Assembly (NCBI RefSeq): GCF_030848805.1
Contig: NC_092366.1
Span: forward strand, 4,216,001-4,280,000
Direction of reading: 5' to 3'
DNA length: 64,000 nt
Source: Temnothorax longispinosus
Lineage: Eukaryota; Arthropoda; Insecta; Hymenoptera; Formicidae
Shown here: piece by piece, positions 24,701 through 35,600 of the stretch
Layout of the letters: the number at the start of each line of letters is the position of its first letter
Position numbering within the stretch: position 1 is the first letter of the stretch
Notes under the pieces: generated by a model
What the model was told of the DNA's origin: nothing
The model's database searches: none
The model's input: only the letters and a program-made list of their open reading frames with translations
Position numbers and translations under genes: made by a program

Positions 24701-27419
24701 TGTTTTAACTTTAAGTTTAATTTTCTCGAGCTTTTGAAAACGTAAATTAAACCACCGTTGCACCGAATCCTTAAATTCTCACGACGAATCGACGTTGGCT
24801 GATTATCTCGGAAGAAGATAGACTCTCCAGAATCGACGTAACGTTGACGATTTCGTCCGCCAAATTCCTCTGTACCGGGGAAATTAAAACTAATTATACC
24901 GAAATATTTCCATTACGAAAAAGAGATAAAATGATCTCTTCTTGTGGCTTTTGTGGAATACCTTGTATAAGCTGATTTTGTGTTCTTATTAAAATGTGTA
25001 ATTAAATAATTAAAGATATGCGCTGATCTCTCTCACGCATTGTTCAGTTAACGTGTGAGACGAATCACGACGTATTTTTGATTACAAAAATTTAGGCTTC
25101 CTTCTAGTTAGACAGAATATAAGTTTCCTACATCTTTAAACACCGTATCATATAAAATAGCTCTCTATATATATTAGAAAACTAAATTTTAATATCTAAG
25201 ATATATGCATATACACGTCTTAAATATTAAAATTTATAAATTTTCAAATTCTTAGTTGTTTCACTTTTCAGATTTACAAACACCGTCCTTAAATTCTTTC
25301 AAAGCCTTTGATCATTAAATCTTTAAATCCTAGATCGCAAAATTCACAATCTAAAATTGAACTTTTAAATAATCATTTTATATCTTTAAATTGTTTTTGT
25401 TGCTATCTGTTCCAAATATATTTCATTAATTTTAAACAAACTGTTCTGAATAATTAGATTATCATCCACGATCCTAATCAAATATCACGATTCTAAGGTA
25501 AATATAATAAATGTTTTCAGTTCATTATACGCACATTAATTTTTTCAAGTAAAAGCGCGAACATGTTAGAGGTACCGCAAGTGATTTACACCCTAAATTA
25601 TGCGAACACCGAAGCAAGTTTTTCATTTACATAAAATAATAACATAAATATAACATAATTTATTCAGCGTTGAATATGTGTATTGTTGATATTATTATTG
25701 TTATTACCATTGTTGTTGCTACTGTCATCATTGTTATTCTACATTATACAAAGTTTACGTCAAGTTAATTTAATGTTACAGACATATGTTATCAAAGCAT
25801 CTATTTCTTTAGTTAGAGTTAATATATTGACACACAATATATACATATATCTAAGCTGAGATAGAATTATAAGATTCATTATATGAATCTTATATACATA
25901 CATATATACACACACACATAAATAATTACATTTAGGCAAGTGTACGTTTTAAATAAGAACATGTGTCGTGGTTGCTGTTTGTGTATACGTGCTATGTCAT
26001 TTCATACCCAAATACAATGAATCATCTATTTATAAAATTCAATAGATGAATATATGTACTCGCATTTGATAAGCAGGCAAATAAGCAAGTTTGCAAAGGC
26101 TTATCTTATCAATGTAGAACTTGTTTTCGAAGTAACAGTTACATATTAAACACGGATTGTAAGCTATGAAATAATCCGTGCAAGCTGCATTTTACAAACG
26201 TTGCATTCTTATTAAAATGCGTATGCAATTTTTTATGCAACCGTTATACAAAAATATTACTTTCTCTAAGGAATTTTATAGACTTTTATTTTTGATTTTT
26301 TATTTTAAATATGACGTTTAAAATTCAAAATATTCGTTATTTTTTAAATATTATTTTCTGGACGCACGTGATATGAGAATGGTCAACTAATAGTCGACAA
26401 GTTTTGGGTTTAATTTCCACATATGCCTCAACTTTATAAGAACTTAGGAAAGTTGAAGGTTACGAGCGTAAAGTAATATACGAGGTTGAATAGTAACCCG
26501 CTTTGGAAACTCATATTTTATATAAAAAACGTTTTGTTTTTAAGGCGAGATACGAGTACTCTACACATGCGAAACAGAATGCACTCATTATGCCAAATGC
26601 AATGTTTCCCATGCAAAACGTAAAGTTACTCACATTTGGCGTGGTCTCGCGTAGCCATTCGTCCGCTTGCTCGTCAAAATCAAGTTTACAGGCCAGTCTC
26701 AGATCGTTCGCCGCTTCCTCGAACTTTCCAAGCAGATGGTAGGCTCTTCCTCTGAATTTGTGAGCCGCCGCGCTGTCCGGATTTAACTCTATGGCACGGT
26801 TGCAGTCACGAATGCAAGCGTTCGGCTTGTTCAATAATAAGAAAACTTGACTGCGTTTAGCGTACAGCAAGGCCGCTTGAGGGTTCAATACGATAGCCTC
26901 TGTATAAAGTTGTATGGCCTTCTCGTAATCTTTCTCCACAAATGCTGAGACCGCTTCGGATCTTTTTGCCTGCGACTCTGCAATTTCTTCCTCCGTGGGC
27001 TCCAAAGTCAAGTTTCCCATTTTCTGAGGAGCATCTTCGTCCGGTTCTAAAAAAACAAAAGAAACACACGTTGCATTATTATATATTTATTACACAGAAC
27101 AACGTAAAAGTATACGTACGATTTGAAAGAGATAATTATACAAACCGATTACGCCAGTCATATCCAGCTCCAAGTCGCTCTCCTCACTCTCTTCACTCGC
27201 CGGCTCCGGTTCGGGCTGCGGTTCTGCGGGTTTGCTCTCAAACTCTGTCTTGGCATCCGACGAATCGTTGGTCTTAGCTTCCGGTATCTTACCGCCATAA
27301 TGTTCTATCAAATCCTTGATAAAGGACAGCTTCGGATCGTGCAGAAGAGACGGATTGTTGATGCAATGCCGAGCGAACGTTCTCAGCTGTTGCGCGACGT
27401 TGTCATTGAACATCTCCAT
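11356..27419 (-). CDS. ST13: Hsc70-interacting protein (Hip / ST13)
   Basis: Hip is a cytosolic co-chaperone that binds the Hsp70 ATPase domain and stabilises its ADP state. Coding exons in transcript order: 27419-27146, 27046-26634, 12263-12048 and 11598-11356. All phases agree, giving about 381 residues, close to the usual 370-380. Residues 1-40 are the N-terminal dimerisation region (FARHCINNPSLLHDPKLSFI), followed by an acidic Pro/Glu linker ending DLELDMTGVI-EPDEDAP. TPR repeats follow (KDYEKAIQLYTEAIVLNPQA, NACIRDCNRAIELNPDSAAA, GKFEEAANDLRLACKLD), then a highly charged helix (ARKIEEHKRKKERKAQEKLE). The end holds the STI1/DP domain (DPEVAEAFKEISTNPSNVLK) and a GGMPG-type Gly/Met/Pro segment. 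The start is MEMF in context AAACATGG. A CAG just upstream (about 27435 on the minus strand) suggests a 5' UTR intron. The first coding donor is a weak GTTTGT. The 14.4-kb second intron encloses the sarcalumenin gene. Confidence 0.96.
12712..12760. repeat. (TA)n microsatellite
   Basis: About 20 uninterrupted TA units followed by TACATATT. Confidence 0.95.
13459..13481. repeat. (GA)n microsatellite
   Basis: About 11 GA units within a purine-rich stretch that continues to about 13503. Confidence 0.9.
15611..23751 (+). CDS. Srl: Sarcalumenin (EHD-like GTPase of the SR lumen), complete
   Basis: Sarcalumenin is a lumenal calcium-buffering glycoprotein of the sarcoplasmic reticulum that supports SERCA. 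Exons: 15611-15683, 19791-19877, 19943-20025, 20123-20321, 20427-21230, 21380-21640, 21773-21889, 22089-22261, 22645-22836, 22945-23208 and 23368-23751. Phases all agree and give 878 residues. Residues 1-25 form a signal peptide (MRPALVVGLLLSVLAVTLRG). Residues about 80-430 are extremely acidic Glu/Ser/Lys low complexity, like the long Glu-rich vertebrate form. The GTPase part follows: P-loop GPWSGGKSS near residue 516, switch-region EIPGILEIRKQV near 603, and NKAD near 668. The DxxG motif starts with Glu instead of Asp. The C-terminal exon continues with YNHKTFFGNKREISDKIVEN and ends EGNSPPS, with no KDEL-type tail. The gene lies inside a Hip intron on the opposite strand. An RGKR sequence is present at about residues 396-399. 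Confidence 0.95.
15684..19790. other. First intron of sarcalumenin
   Basis: A 4.1-kb intron with GTCAGT donor and TTTCAG acceptor. AT-rich and without supported genes. It is also antisense to the Hip intron. Confidence 0.7.
20427..21230 (+). repeat. Acidic low-complexity exon of sarcalumenin
   Basis: An 804-bp exon built almost wholly from GAA/GAG, AAA/AAG, TCC/AGC and GAC codons, encoding about 268 residues. Its purine bias leaves all antisense frames open, producing long spurious minus-strand ORFs rich in Ser or Phe/Leu. It is one exon of the sarcalumenin gene, not a separate element. Confidence 0.9.
23752..26633. other. Sarcalumenin 3' UTR and remaining Hip intron
   Basis: The first 700 bases (to about 24440) are moderately GC-rich and probably 3' untranslated sequence. 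The rest is AT-rich with short palindromes (for example arms at 25868-25879 and 25883-25894) and TATA/CACA runs near 25850-25920. No coding exon is supported. Confidence 0.5.
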
Positions 27420-28014
27420 GTTTGTTCTGCAAACAGATATCGGTCTATCAAATAAAGTGCCTCCGTTTGTGAATTCGAACGAGCCTAACCAAATGTTATT
27501 CTCGCATTAATAGAAGTTCGTCTACGACGTTGCGATGCAAAAGAAATATCAAGATACACGTATCCTCGGCCATTCGAAAGCATATATCTACTTCAATTCG
27601 AAGGACACGCGAGTCCAGGCTATGCTTACGGAAATAATAATTCAGAATCCTGACGCGCACCAGGATTCGAGTGAACTCACCGCTGATTACAGACGAGCGG
27701 ACCTCCGGAGCGATCTTACTCGCGCGCTGCCGCGTACCTGTATTATTTTTCGTTCTGGCTTTCGTTCAGCTTTATCGTCGAAACGCACAACAATAAGTCA
27801 CGCAAACACCACGATTTCGCGATATCATTCAAAACCGGATGCGGAAAACGCAAGAGTCGCAAGACGACGCCGTGTGTGGCGTGTGTTATGTATCGAATTC
27901 GTCGCCACAGTCGGAATTCACGGATTGGTCGAATCATTTGGTTTGTTCGTGTTGCTTGAAATCCCTAAAAGTTCTTGCATTTTAAAATGAGATAAATAAG
28001 AATTATATTCAGAC

Positions 28015-28018
<4 letters not shown>

Positions 28019-28047
<29 letters not shown>
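28019..28047. repeat. (GA)n microsatellite
   Basis: About 14 GA units between the Hip and UBL3 start regions. Confidence 0.95.
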
Positions 28048-28052
<5 letters not shown>

Positions 28053-28802
28053 AGATTCTAAGTGCAAAAAAAGTATGAGCAACAGAACTAATCGTAACAA
28101 TGCAAACACTCGCAATGGCATATCTTGTTCTTATAAGAAGCATAGCATCTTATTAGCATAAAAAATGACAGTGAAGTGAATATATATAAGGTTTAGTTTA
28201 ACTTAATTTTTTTTTAATTTTACCTCAAAAATTTAATTTTTATATACAAATTTTTTAATTGTTATAATTATTTTATTACATATATTTACCATTATTTATT
28301 TAATTACATTAAAATATTTACAATAAATTTTTGATAAAATTTTTTATCTCGTCTATTTTTTTTATTTTTTAATTATTAATCTTTATATTTAATTAAATAA
28401 CTTAATAATTTAATTATTTTTTAAATCAATTATATATTTATATTATTTCCATGTTATATTCGATCAGTATATAAGATTTGTCCTTTTTCGAAGAAACAAA
28501 ATATACTTGTCTCACTTTAGCTTATTGCTAGAGTGCACCGTTCAGACGGTTCTTCGAAAAAGAACAAACCTCGCGCTCGCGTCGCGCGGCGCGGGCGCGG
28601 CGTTGCGCGCGCAACTTCACTGCGTACAACGGCCGACGGCGCGAGAGGCGCGACGGCGCCATTAGCGTGGCGCCCATCGAGTCCGCCGTCTAGTCGATCG
28701 CGCTACCTCCGCGACGCCCGTCTTGCTCCGATTCGAAGTTCTCGGCTCCAGGCAGCGCGAGATCGCCATTTTATGTGTTTGGCACTGTCACGGGACGGGT
28801 GA

Positions 28803-28884
28803 CACGGGTGCGTGCGTGCGTGCGTGCGTGCATGCGTGCGGTGCGGTGCGGTGCGGTGCGGTACGGTGCGGTGCGGTGCGTACG
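28803..28884. repeat. GCGTG and GTGCG minisatellite
   Basis: A run of GTGCGTGC units switches to seven or more GTGCG pentamers with one GTACG variant. GG occurs at regular 5-base spacing. It lies in the CpG-rich region upstream of UBL3. Confidence 0.85.
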
Positions 28885-29239
28885 TGGTACTACACCCCGG
28901 GGCTGAAGGAGTCGAGGAGTGCGCGTCCGCGTCCGTCGTCCGTCTCACGGCGGTTGCCCCGCGGCGTATCCCCCCCGAGTTGCGGAGTTGGTGCGGCGCG
29001 GCGGTTTTAGCGCGTCCGCTAAAAACATGTTGCCCGAACAACGGCCCGGCCCGGACGCGTACAAGTAACGCACGGTGGCGGCCATCGGCCCAATCGCGGC
29101 GACAGCGCTCGCGATTCGAGCGGGGTGTCGGTCGCGGTGCGAGGTGGCACACACGACACGACGCGGCCTATCGAGATGGTGTAGTGTAGCGCGCGCGCAA
29201 GGCGGGCCCCTGCGTGAGCGCGAGAGAAAGAGTGTGTTT

Positions 29240-29457
29240 TCGTCCTCGCCGTCGTCCTCGCCGTCATCTCCGCCGTCATCGCCGTCGTCTTCGTCGTCTT
29301 CGTAGTTCGGGAGTAGAGTGCACCTGCGGATCGCGACTCGTCTCCCGCCCTTCGTCGCTCCCGTTGCATCGTCGTTCTACTCTGTCGTCCTCGTCGCCGA
29401 CGACCGTCTCGACGATCACTGTGCCATCGTCATCGACCTCGTCGTTGTCGTCGTCGA

Positions 29458-29534
<77 letters not shown>

Positions 29535-29540
29535 GCGGAC
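29240..29540. repeat. TCG/GTC trinucleotide repeats in the UBL3 5' region
   Basis: Two blocks (about 29240-29304 and 29427-29540) of GTC, GCC and TCG triplets, nearly pure around 29457-29533. The translations are poly-Ser/Pro, poly-Val/Ala or poly-Arg depending on frame. Position just before the UBL3 ATG points to a 5' UTR repeat. Confidence 0.9.
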
Positions 29541-29630
29541 GTCGCGAGACGCCCGACGTCGTCATCGAGACGGATTTCACCGATTACCCTGGATTACTCG
29601 CGACACGACGCCTCCTGGCCATCAGTTACG

Positions 29631-32600
29631 ATGACTACGGTGCGCACCATACCCTCGGACAAGGTAAGTCCCCTTCCACCCTCTCCCGCGCCCTATCATA
29701 TATTTATCTACGATATCGGGGGTGCATTTATACGTCGATCTATCTCTCTCCTCTCCTCGTTACGCGTCTCTTGTCATCAGCTTGTCTCACGTCTACCGCA
29801 CCCTCCCGGCACTCCCCCTACCCCTCCCTCCCTCTTCCCCTCGTCGTCCTGCGTCGTCCTCGCGAAGGACGGAGGAGAGAATCCTCCTTCCTCGCCACCT
29901 TCAGCCTCTCCTACGCCTCCCCCGCAACCACCGCCTCCTCTTACTTCTGCATTTCCTCCTGCTCGCCACCGCCACCTCCTCCGCGCCCTCCGCCTCCTCC
30001 CTTCGCATACTCCCGAGCAAAGCCTTTTGCGCCATGACGTCGGGAAACTGTGAGATATACGTCGAACGTGACACTAGGCGCATCTGCCCGTTGCCTCTCC
30101 GCGAGAATTTTGCGGTCGACAGGATTTTTCCGGAGTATGGACGATATAAATGTCCGCGTGGGATATGCCTGCTGCGTGTCGCGACTCGAGGGTGGGAAAT
30201 GAAAATAAGCTGGAATAATAGAAAGCGGCAGAGAGATCGTGCAATGTATTTGACCTTTTTGTTTGCGGAATTAATTAAACGAACAATTGATTGTTCTCCA
30301 ACTTGCGTAAACCGGACAGACGCTCGCTCTCGTGTTATTAACGCTCGTTAAATACGCTTGCCTTGACACTAGAACGACCAAAAACGCTTCGCGGATGATA
30401 AAAGAAAAGGAGGGAGGGAGAGAAAGAGAGAAAACAGAACTGGAGGAAGGAAATGAGATAAGATGCGAAAATACGAGAAACGTTAAACGCTTTGACACTT
30501 TTACTCCCGAGCCAGACGAGATATCGACTGCTCCAATTTAGAAATATTGGATGAATGCCTCCCTTGTCTGTTTATCTCCATTGTCGTGTAGAAGACAATG
30601 TGTTTTGACGGATGATAAAGTCAGTCGGCATGTTACTTGTATGCGAATTTGTTCCTCCCCCCTCCCTTCCGTATATTCGAGTTTCTTTTTTCTCGTTCGC
30701 TGTTTAGCGCGCATGTGAGAGAGTGAAAGAGAAAGGAAGAGTCGAAGAGAGAAATTCTCCGTCTTTATTTCACGTTGGCATTGATCTCCATTTATAGACG
30801 GATGAAACTCCGAATCGGCCGGCCACCACTTATATAGGCGCTAAACGCAACGCTAAACGCATCGTGGACCTTGGTGTCTTTAATGCACGCTCCGTTTCGT
30901 AACGAAGCACGGCCTACGTTCCGTGCCGCAGTTGTCATTACGTTGTGTTTTTCTCCCCGTCTTCTCTGTCTCTCTCTCTCTCACTCGCATCGCTCGCGTA
31001 TCATCGTGCATTTAACGCGAGTGATTAAGTATAATTCTGAGTCTCATTTTTCTGTCACGCCACTCGCGCTTGTCGCGCTCGTTATTCTCGCGTAATGAGA
31101 CATTACTTAGCCGCTGGATGTGAAACGCGAAATATCGCGTATCGCTAAACGCAGGAGAACAAATTGTCGGAATTCGGAATTTCCCGTCTCTCGACATGGC
31201 AAGATCTATCGCGTTGTCATCGTTAAATCATGAATCATTTGCTCGTTTTCGATGGTAAATCCAAGTCTCGAAAGAAATGCAGGACATACTTAATTGTTCG
31301 AACGGCAAAGTTAACGCTGCGACCGAGCAAATTTTATAAATTTTACATAATGTGAAGTAGCGCACCTTGCTGTCAATTAAGACAATCGACTGAAATACTT
31401 CATCAATGAGTCACGATATCGGAGTCATTCCTAGAAAAAGAATAAATGAGCGTATAAGTAGAATTTACGTATTCGGGACTAAAAAACGCTCGTTTGCGTA
31501 TCAATAAACGACTTCGAGGTATGAATTTCTTGCAAAAAAGATATAAGAAAAACACAATGCGCGTCTTCGCATCGAGATGTGATATTTCAATCTTGATAAC
31601 GCGAAAAAAGCTATTAATTTGCGTGGAAAATAACGATTGACTTTAATCTTTGATCGATCAACTTGTGGATTTATCCACTCAGACCTATATATCTTGTTAT
31701 ATACGTAATAAAATATAATTATTTTTTATCTGTTATTATATTAATAAAAAAATTTTATCTGTTATTATTATATTATATATAACAAAAATCAATTCCGTAT
31801 ATAAATTTGAAACGTAATCGAACTTTTTGCGAGAATTGTAAAAAATAATACATAATATTATTTTAAATTTTGTTAAAATCGCTTAAAGAGCACGAAATTG
31901 ATACGATTATTTATTCGAAATCTATAAATTAAATTAAAACCGCGATTTAAAACTTAAAGATAAAAAGCGGCTGTTATTTTCCGAATAATTTTCGATACTT
32001 TCCGATGTATCGCGTGTTTATGGGCGAGTTCGATCGCAGTCCTGTCAATCGCTCATTGCACCGCTATTTTTCGCATCGCGTTTTTCCACGGAAAATTGCG
32101 AAGAAACGGCGATTGGCGCCGCGACGTCTCAAAAGGAAAGTCGAGCCCCCGGATTTCACTCCATTATCATACTTTCAGAAATTAATATTTCCATCTTGAT
32201 TCTTGCGTTAGCCTGCTGCTGATTATGGACTTGAGAGATTCCACCGCGGATAACAATGCTCCTTCGCGCATCAATTTCGCGTCTCATCGTGCTCGCGTGT
32301 CGGTGGACGACGTCTTAATGTAATATTCAGGAATTAAAGGCTTTACTCTTCTCTTCACTCTAGATATCTCGATGTAATTAAAGTGTCGGATGGATTTTTC
32401 ATAAGGCCTTAAAGTCCATCTTGAGTGACTTCGTAATAATAACGTCGCGTTTACGTCCTCGAGCTTGTTAAATCTAAATGCCCATCTAATATATTAAGAC
32501 CGAATTTCCAAATATCACGTACCTACATTTCATTGCAGACCGAGCTTATACATATTTAAAATTACTTTGGCATTTAAGATAGAAATTATTGGTTGCTCCA

Positions 32601-35600
32601 TTTTCTTTCCAACTTAATTAACTGTTTATCAGTTTAAAAATATACATATTTAATACAACTAAAGTGAACTTTACAATATGGTATAATTTTGAAATCTAAT
32701 CTCTTTTAAGTTCCATGTAAATAATACGTATAATCCATATTTATTGTAATATTTAACAACATTTTGAATTAAAGTTAACTAAAGTGTATCTTAGGATTAT
32801 ACTTATAAAAGATACCGTTAAGTTTTATTCTCTGACAATGTATTCGTGAAGCATATACATATATGTTGAAATGTCTAGCGCAGTTTAGAAGAGAGAATAA
32901 GTAACGTAAGTATTTTATTACAGTATGAAATCTCTTTTCCTTTCTTTCACGAAACTTTCGCGCAGAAAGAAAAGTAGGTACATTAGATGAAAAGTAAAAT
33001 TCAACTGAAAAATTTACGAAATTCAGATTTATTGTTATCGATCGTTCTTTTCTTCGTACACGTCGAGTTTTCAGTATACTACTAACATAAAACTTTCGGA
33101 GTAATGTTTTGACCCGCAATGTTTTGGTCGCGAGACCGTTACGCGCATTGTTCCGCGGCGCCGCGACAGACCCCTGCATTAACGACGAAATTTATCAGTC
33201 ACGCACATATTGTGCTAGAAATAATAATGCGTTCTTATCCGTGTCGAATTAGGCTAGCCTCGGGGCGGCTTTTCGCGCGAGGAGAGCCTAGAGACGAGAC
33301 GATCATCTCTTTTCCTTCAGCGTTTCACGGCCGTTTCGTGCGTCTGTCGGGCTTTATACACCGTTGCTTATCATCGTGCGCAATTATACGCGCCGCGTGC
33401 AACAAAGGAGCGTGGCAAGTGCGCGCAACCTCCTTACGCGTTTGACTCTTAAACCGAGACAACTGCGAAAGTGCTTATAATTAAAAAAGATACAGCTCCC
33501 GATGACGTTTCTCCATTTCCCTTGGATTGCGTTACAAATAGATATATATACGATAAATAAACGTGTGGAAATTAGACTCTCTTGGACCGAGAAATTTCTT
33601 TGATGTGGATAAATCCCCGCCATAAACATTTACCATATTTACCTAACCGTTTCTCGTGTTCCGGGAGACTCGAGCAACCAGCTGTGCACGTTGAGCAAAC
33701 ATGTGTGTGCAATAAATTCTCATATATTGCAGTTACCGAGTTATCATTTTGGCATAAAGTTTTTAACTCTTTATAGAATTGCGCGAAATATAAAGTAAGC
33801 GTAATTAAATTTTTCTCACGAGATCTTTCGTCTTTCGAAAGAACGAGAATATAAGACCTATTTCTAATTTTAACGAACAATGGTATATGGAGAGGAAAAA
33901 AAATTGATTATCGTTTTTTTTTGTAATATGTCGTTCGAAGTATGCGCTCCTTTTGCCGACGTGTATAAAGACCGCCTCTGCATCGTGCAGATGCATGCAG
34001 GTTTCTTCGACCTGTGTTTTCCCGCCCAAGTATATGTATATCGTGCGTTATTACTTTCGTGGGAAGTTGGCGCAATGACGGCGCAATATTACTCTCGGGA
34101 GGATACTTAACATTGCAAATTAAAGGGCCCGAGCAAACGCGAGTTTCGAGAATGTATAAATAAATAACGAGAGATCTCTCTCCGTCTGCACTTTCTTTAT
34201 ACATACTTCCTACATTCGAAAGGAAACAAATGCGTACTCGCTTAATGTAATTACACTTCATTACAATAATAATTCGACGGTTAAACAGAGAAAGAGAACG
34301 GAAAAATTGTAGGAAAGTATAGAAAGCGGGGCTAGGAAGAGCGGATCTCTTTATTTTCCCCAACTTGGCGGTCTTTAATTTGATTTAACTCTTTTAGCCG
34401 CGCGTGAAAATTATTCGATTATGAAAATAATGGCACGCCGATAAATTTTGCCGAGAGGCAAAACCGACTGCAGGAAATCCATCTAAGAAAACCAATGAAT
34501 CTGAAAGATATTTTTCTAATAAAGGTGAATAATAATCCGCTTCGTATAATTCAGCGACTGTGCCGCATTTGAGATAAAAAAAGGAACGTTGAAAATTATA
34601 GATCGACTTTAATCTTTTGAAAAATGCACGATTGCAACAATGCGGGCATCCGGCGGCGCGGCGGCGTATACGTAGAATCGGATCGGATCGTTCGCGTGAT
34701 ATCTGGTGACGTTGAGTCGGCGCCTTTTATTTTATTTCCCCGGAAGCGCGGAAAAAAGCGAGCGCGTGAGTCACGTCCGGCCTGAAATCTTTTCGCGCAA
34801 ATTTTATTATTCTAAGCGAACGCGCGCGCAATGTATATCGGCTTTTGTTCGCGGCCAAGGCTAATATCGGTCGGCGTGATCGCGTACTTAATACGAAGAA
34901 AAAAGAAGACACGAAACGGTGGACATTGCAAGTCTCTATTTCCGCGCGAATGACTTGCGCCGATTTTGGCTTGCGCTCTCATCGTGTGTTTACCGCTATA
35001 ATATTCGAGTAACGTACAACTCGTAATTATAATTTACACTCTATTTCCTGGGTATTCCCCAGTGTTCAGATACTGTCTCGGGCCGACTAAGAACGAAACG
35101 AAAAAATTCTTATCGTTTTAAATACATATTTCATCGAGTGCCGCTTGTAAAGCTTCCCGAAATTTTAATTAAAGATTTTAATTAATTATCGAATTCTCTT
35201 TTATAGGCTCAATTTTAATAACGAAAACATGGAATCTGACAACAATTTTTGAATTTTAAATCTTGACAAATCTTGTTCTCAAAGGTTGTTTAAAAAATGA
35301 TATTTATTACACATATATACATAATCAATTCTAAATAAAATAAGTACGTCATATTTTATTTTTATTTATCTCGTGTGAAAAAATTATGGCAACCATTCGA
35401 GACTTGACCTTTTAACATGTGATATGACATATTAACATGGAAGATAATTCCTATACGAGATATCTTACAAAATATCCCAAAATAATTCGTTATAATTAAT
35501 TGAGCGATCTATAAATAATTTGATTTCGCGTACGAATGATAGTTACATCAGTACTATAAAGACAAGTTATTCATAATTAATTATTTTTTGCTCATTATAA

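Larger units (their letters stand above)
27420..29630. promoter_or_regulatory. Head-to-head promoter region of Hip (-) and UBL3 (+)
   Basis: Between the two start codons lie about 2.2 kb: a likely Hip 5' UTR and promoter portion (27420-28010), a (GA)n tract at 28019-28047, an AT-rich valley (about 28140-28500), then a strongly CpG-rich block (about 28530-29630) that is probably the UBL3 promoter and 5' UTR. Initiation sites cannot be fixed from sequence. Confidence 0.5.

Noticed and set aside
28703..29369. Minus-strand ORFs opposite the UBL3 5' region
   Set aside because: GC-rich repeat-driven frames (runs of His-Arg-Thr and Ala-Arg) with no domain.
29318..30037. 239-codon ORF with poly-Val/Ala
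   Set aside because: Produced by the GTC repeat in one frame and runs across the UBL3 donor.
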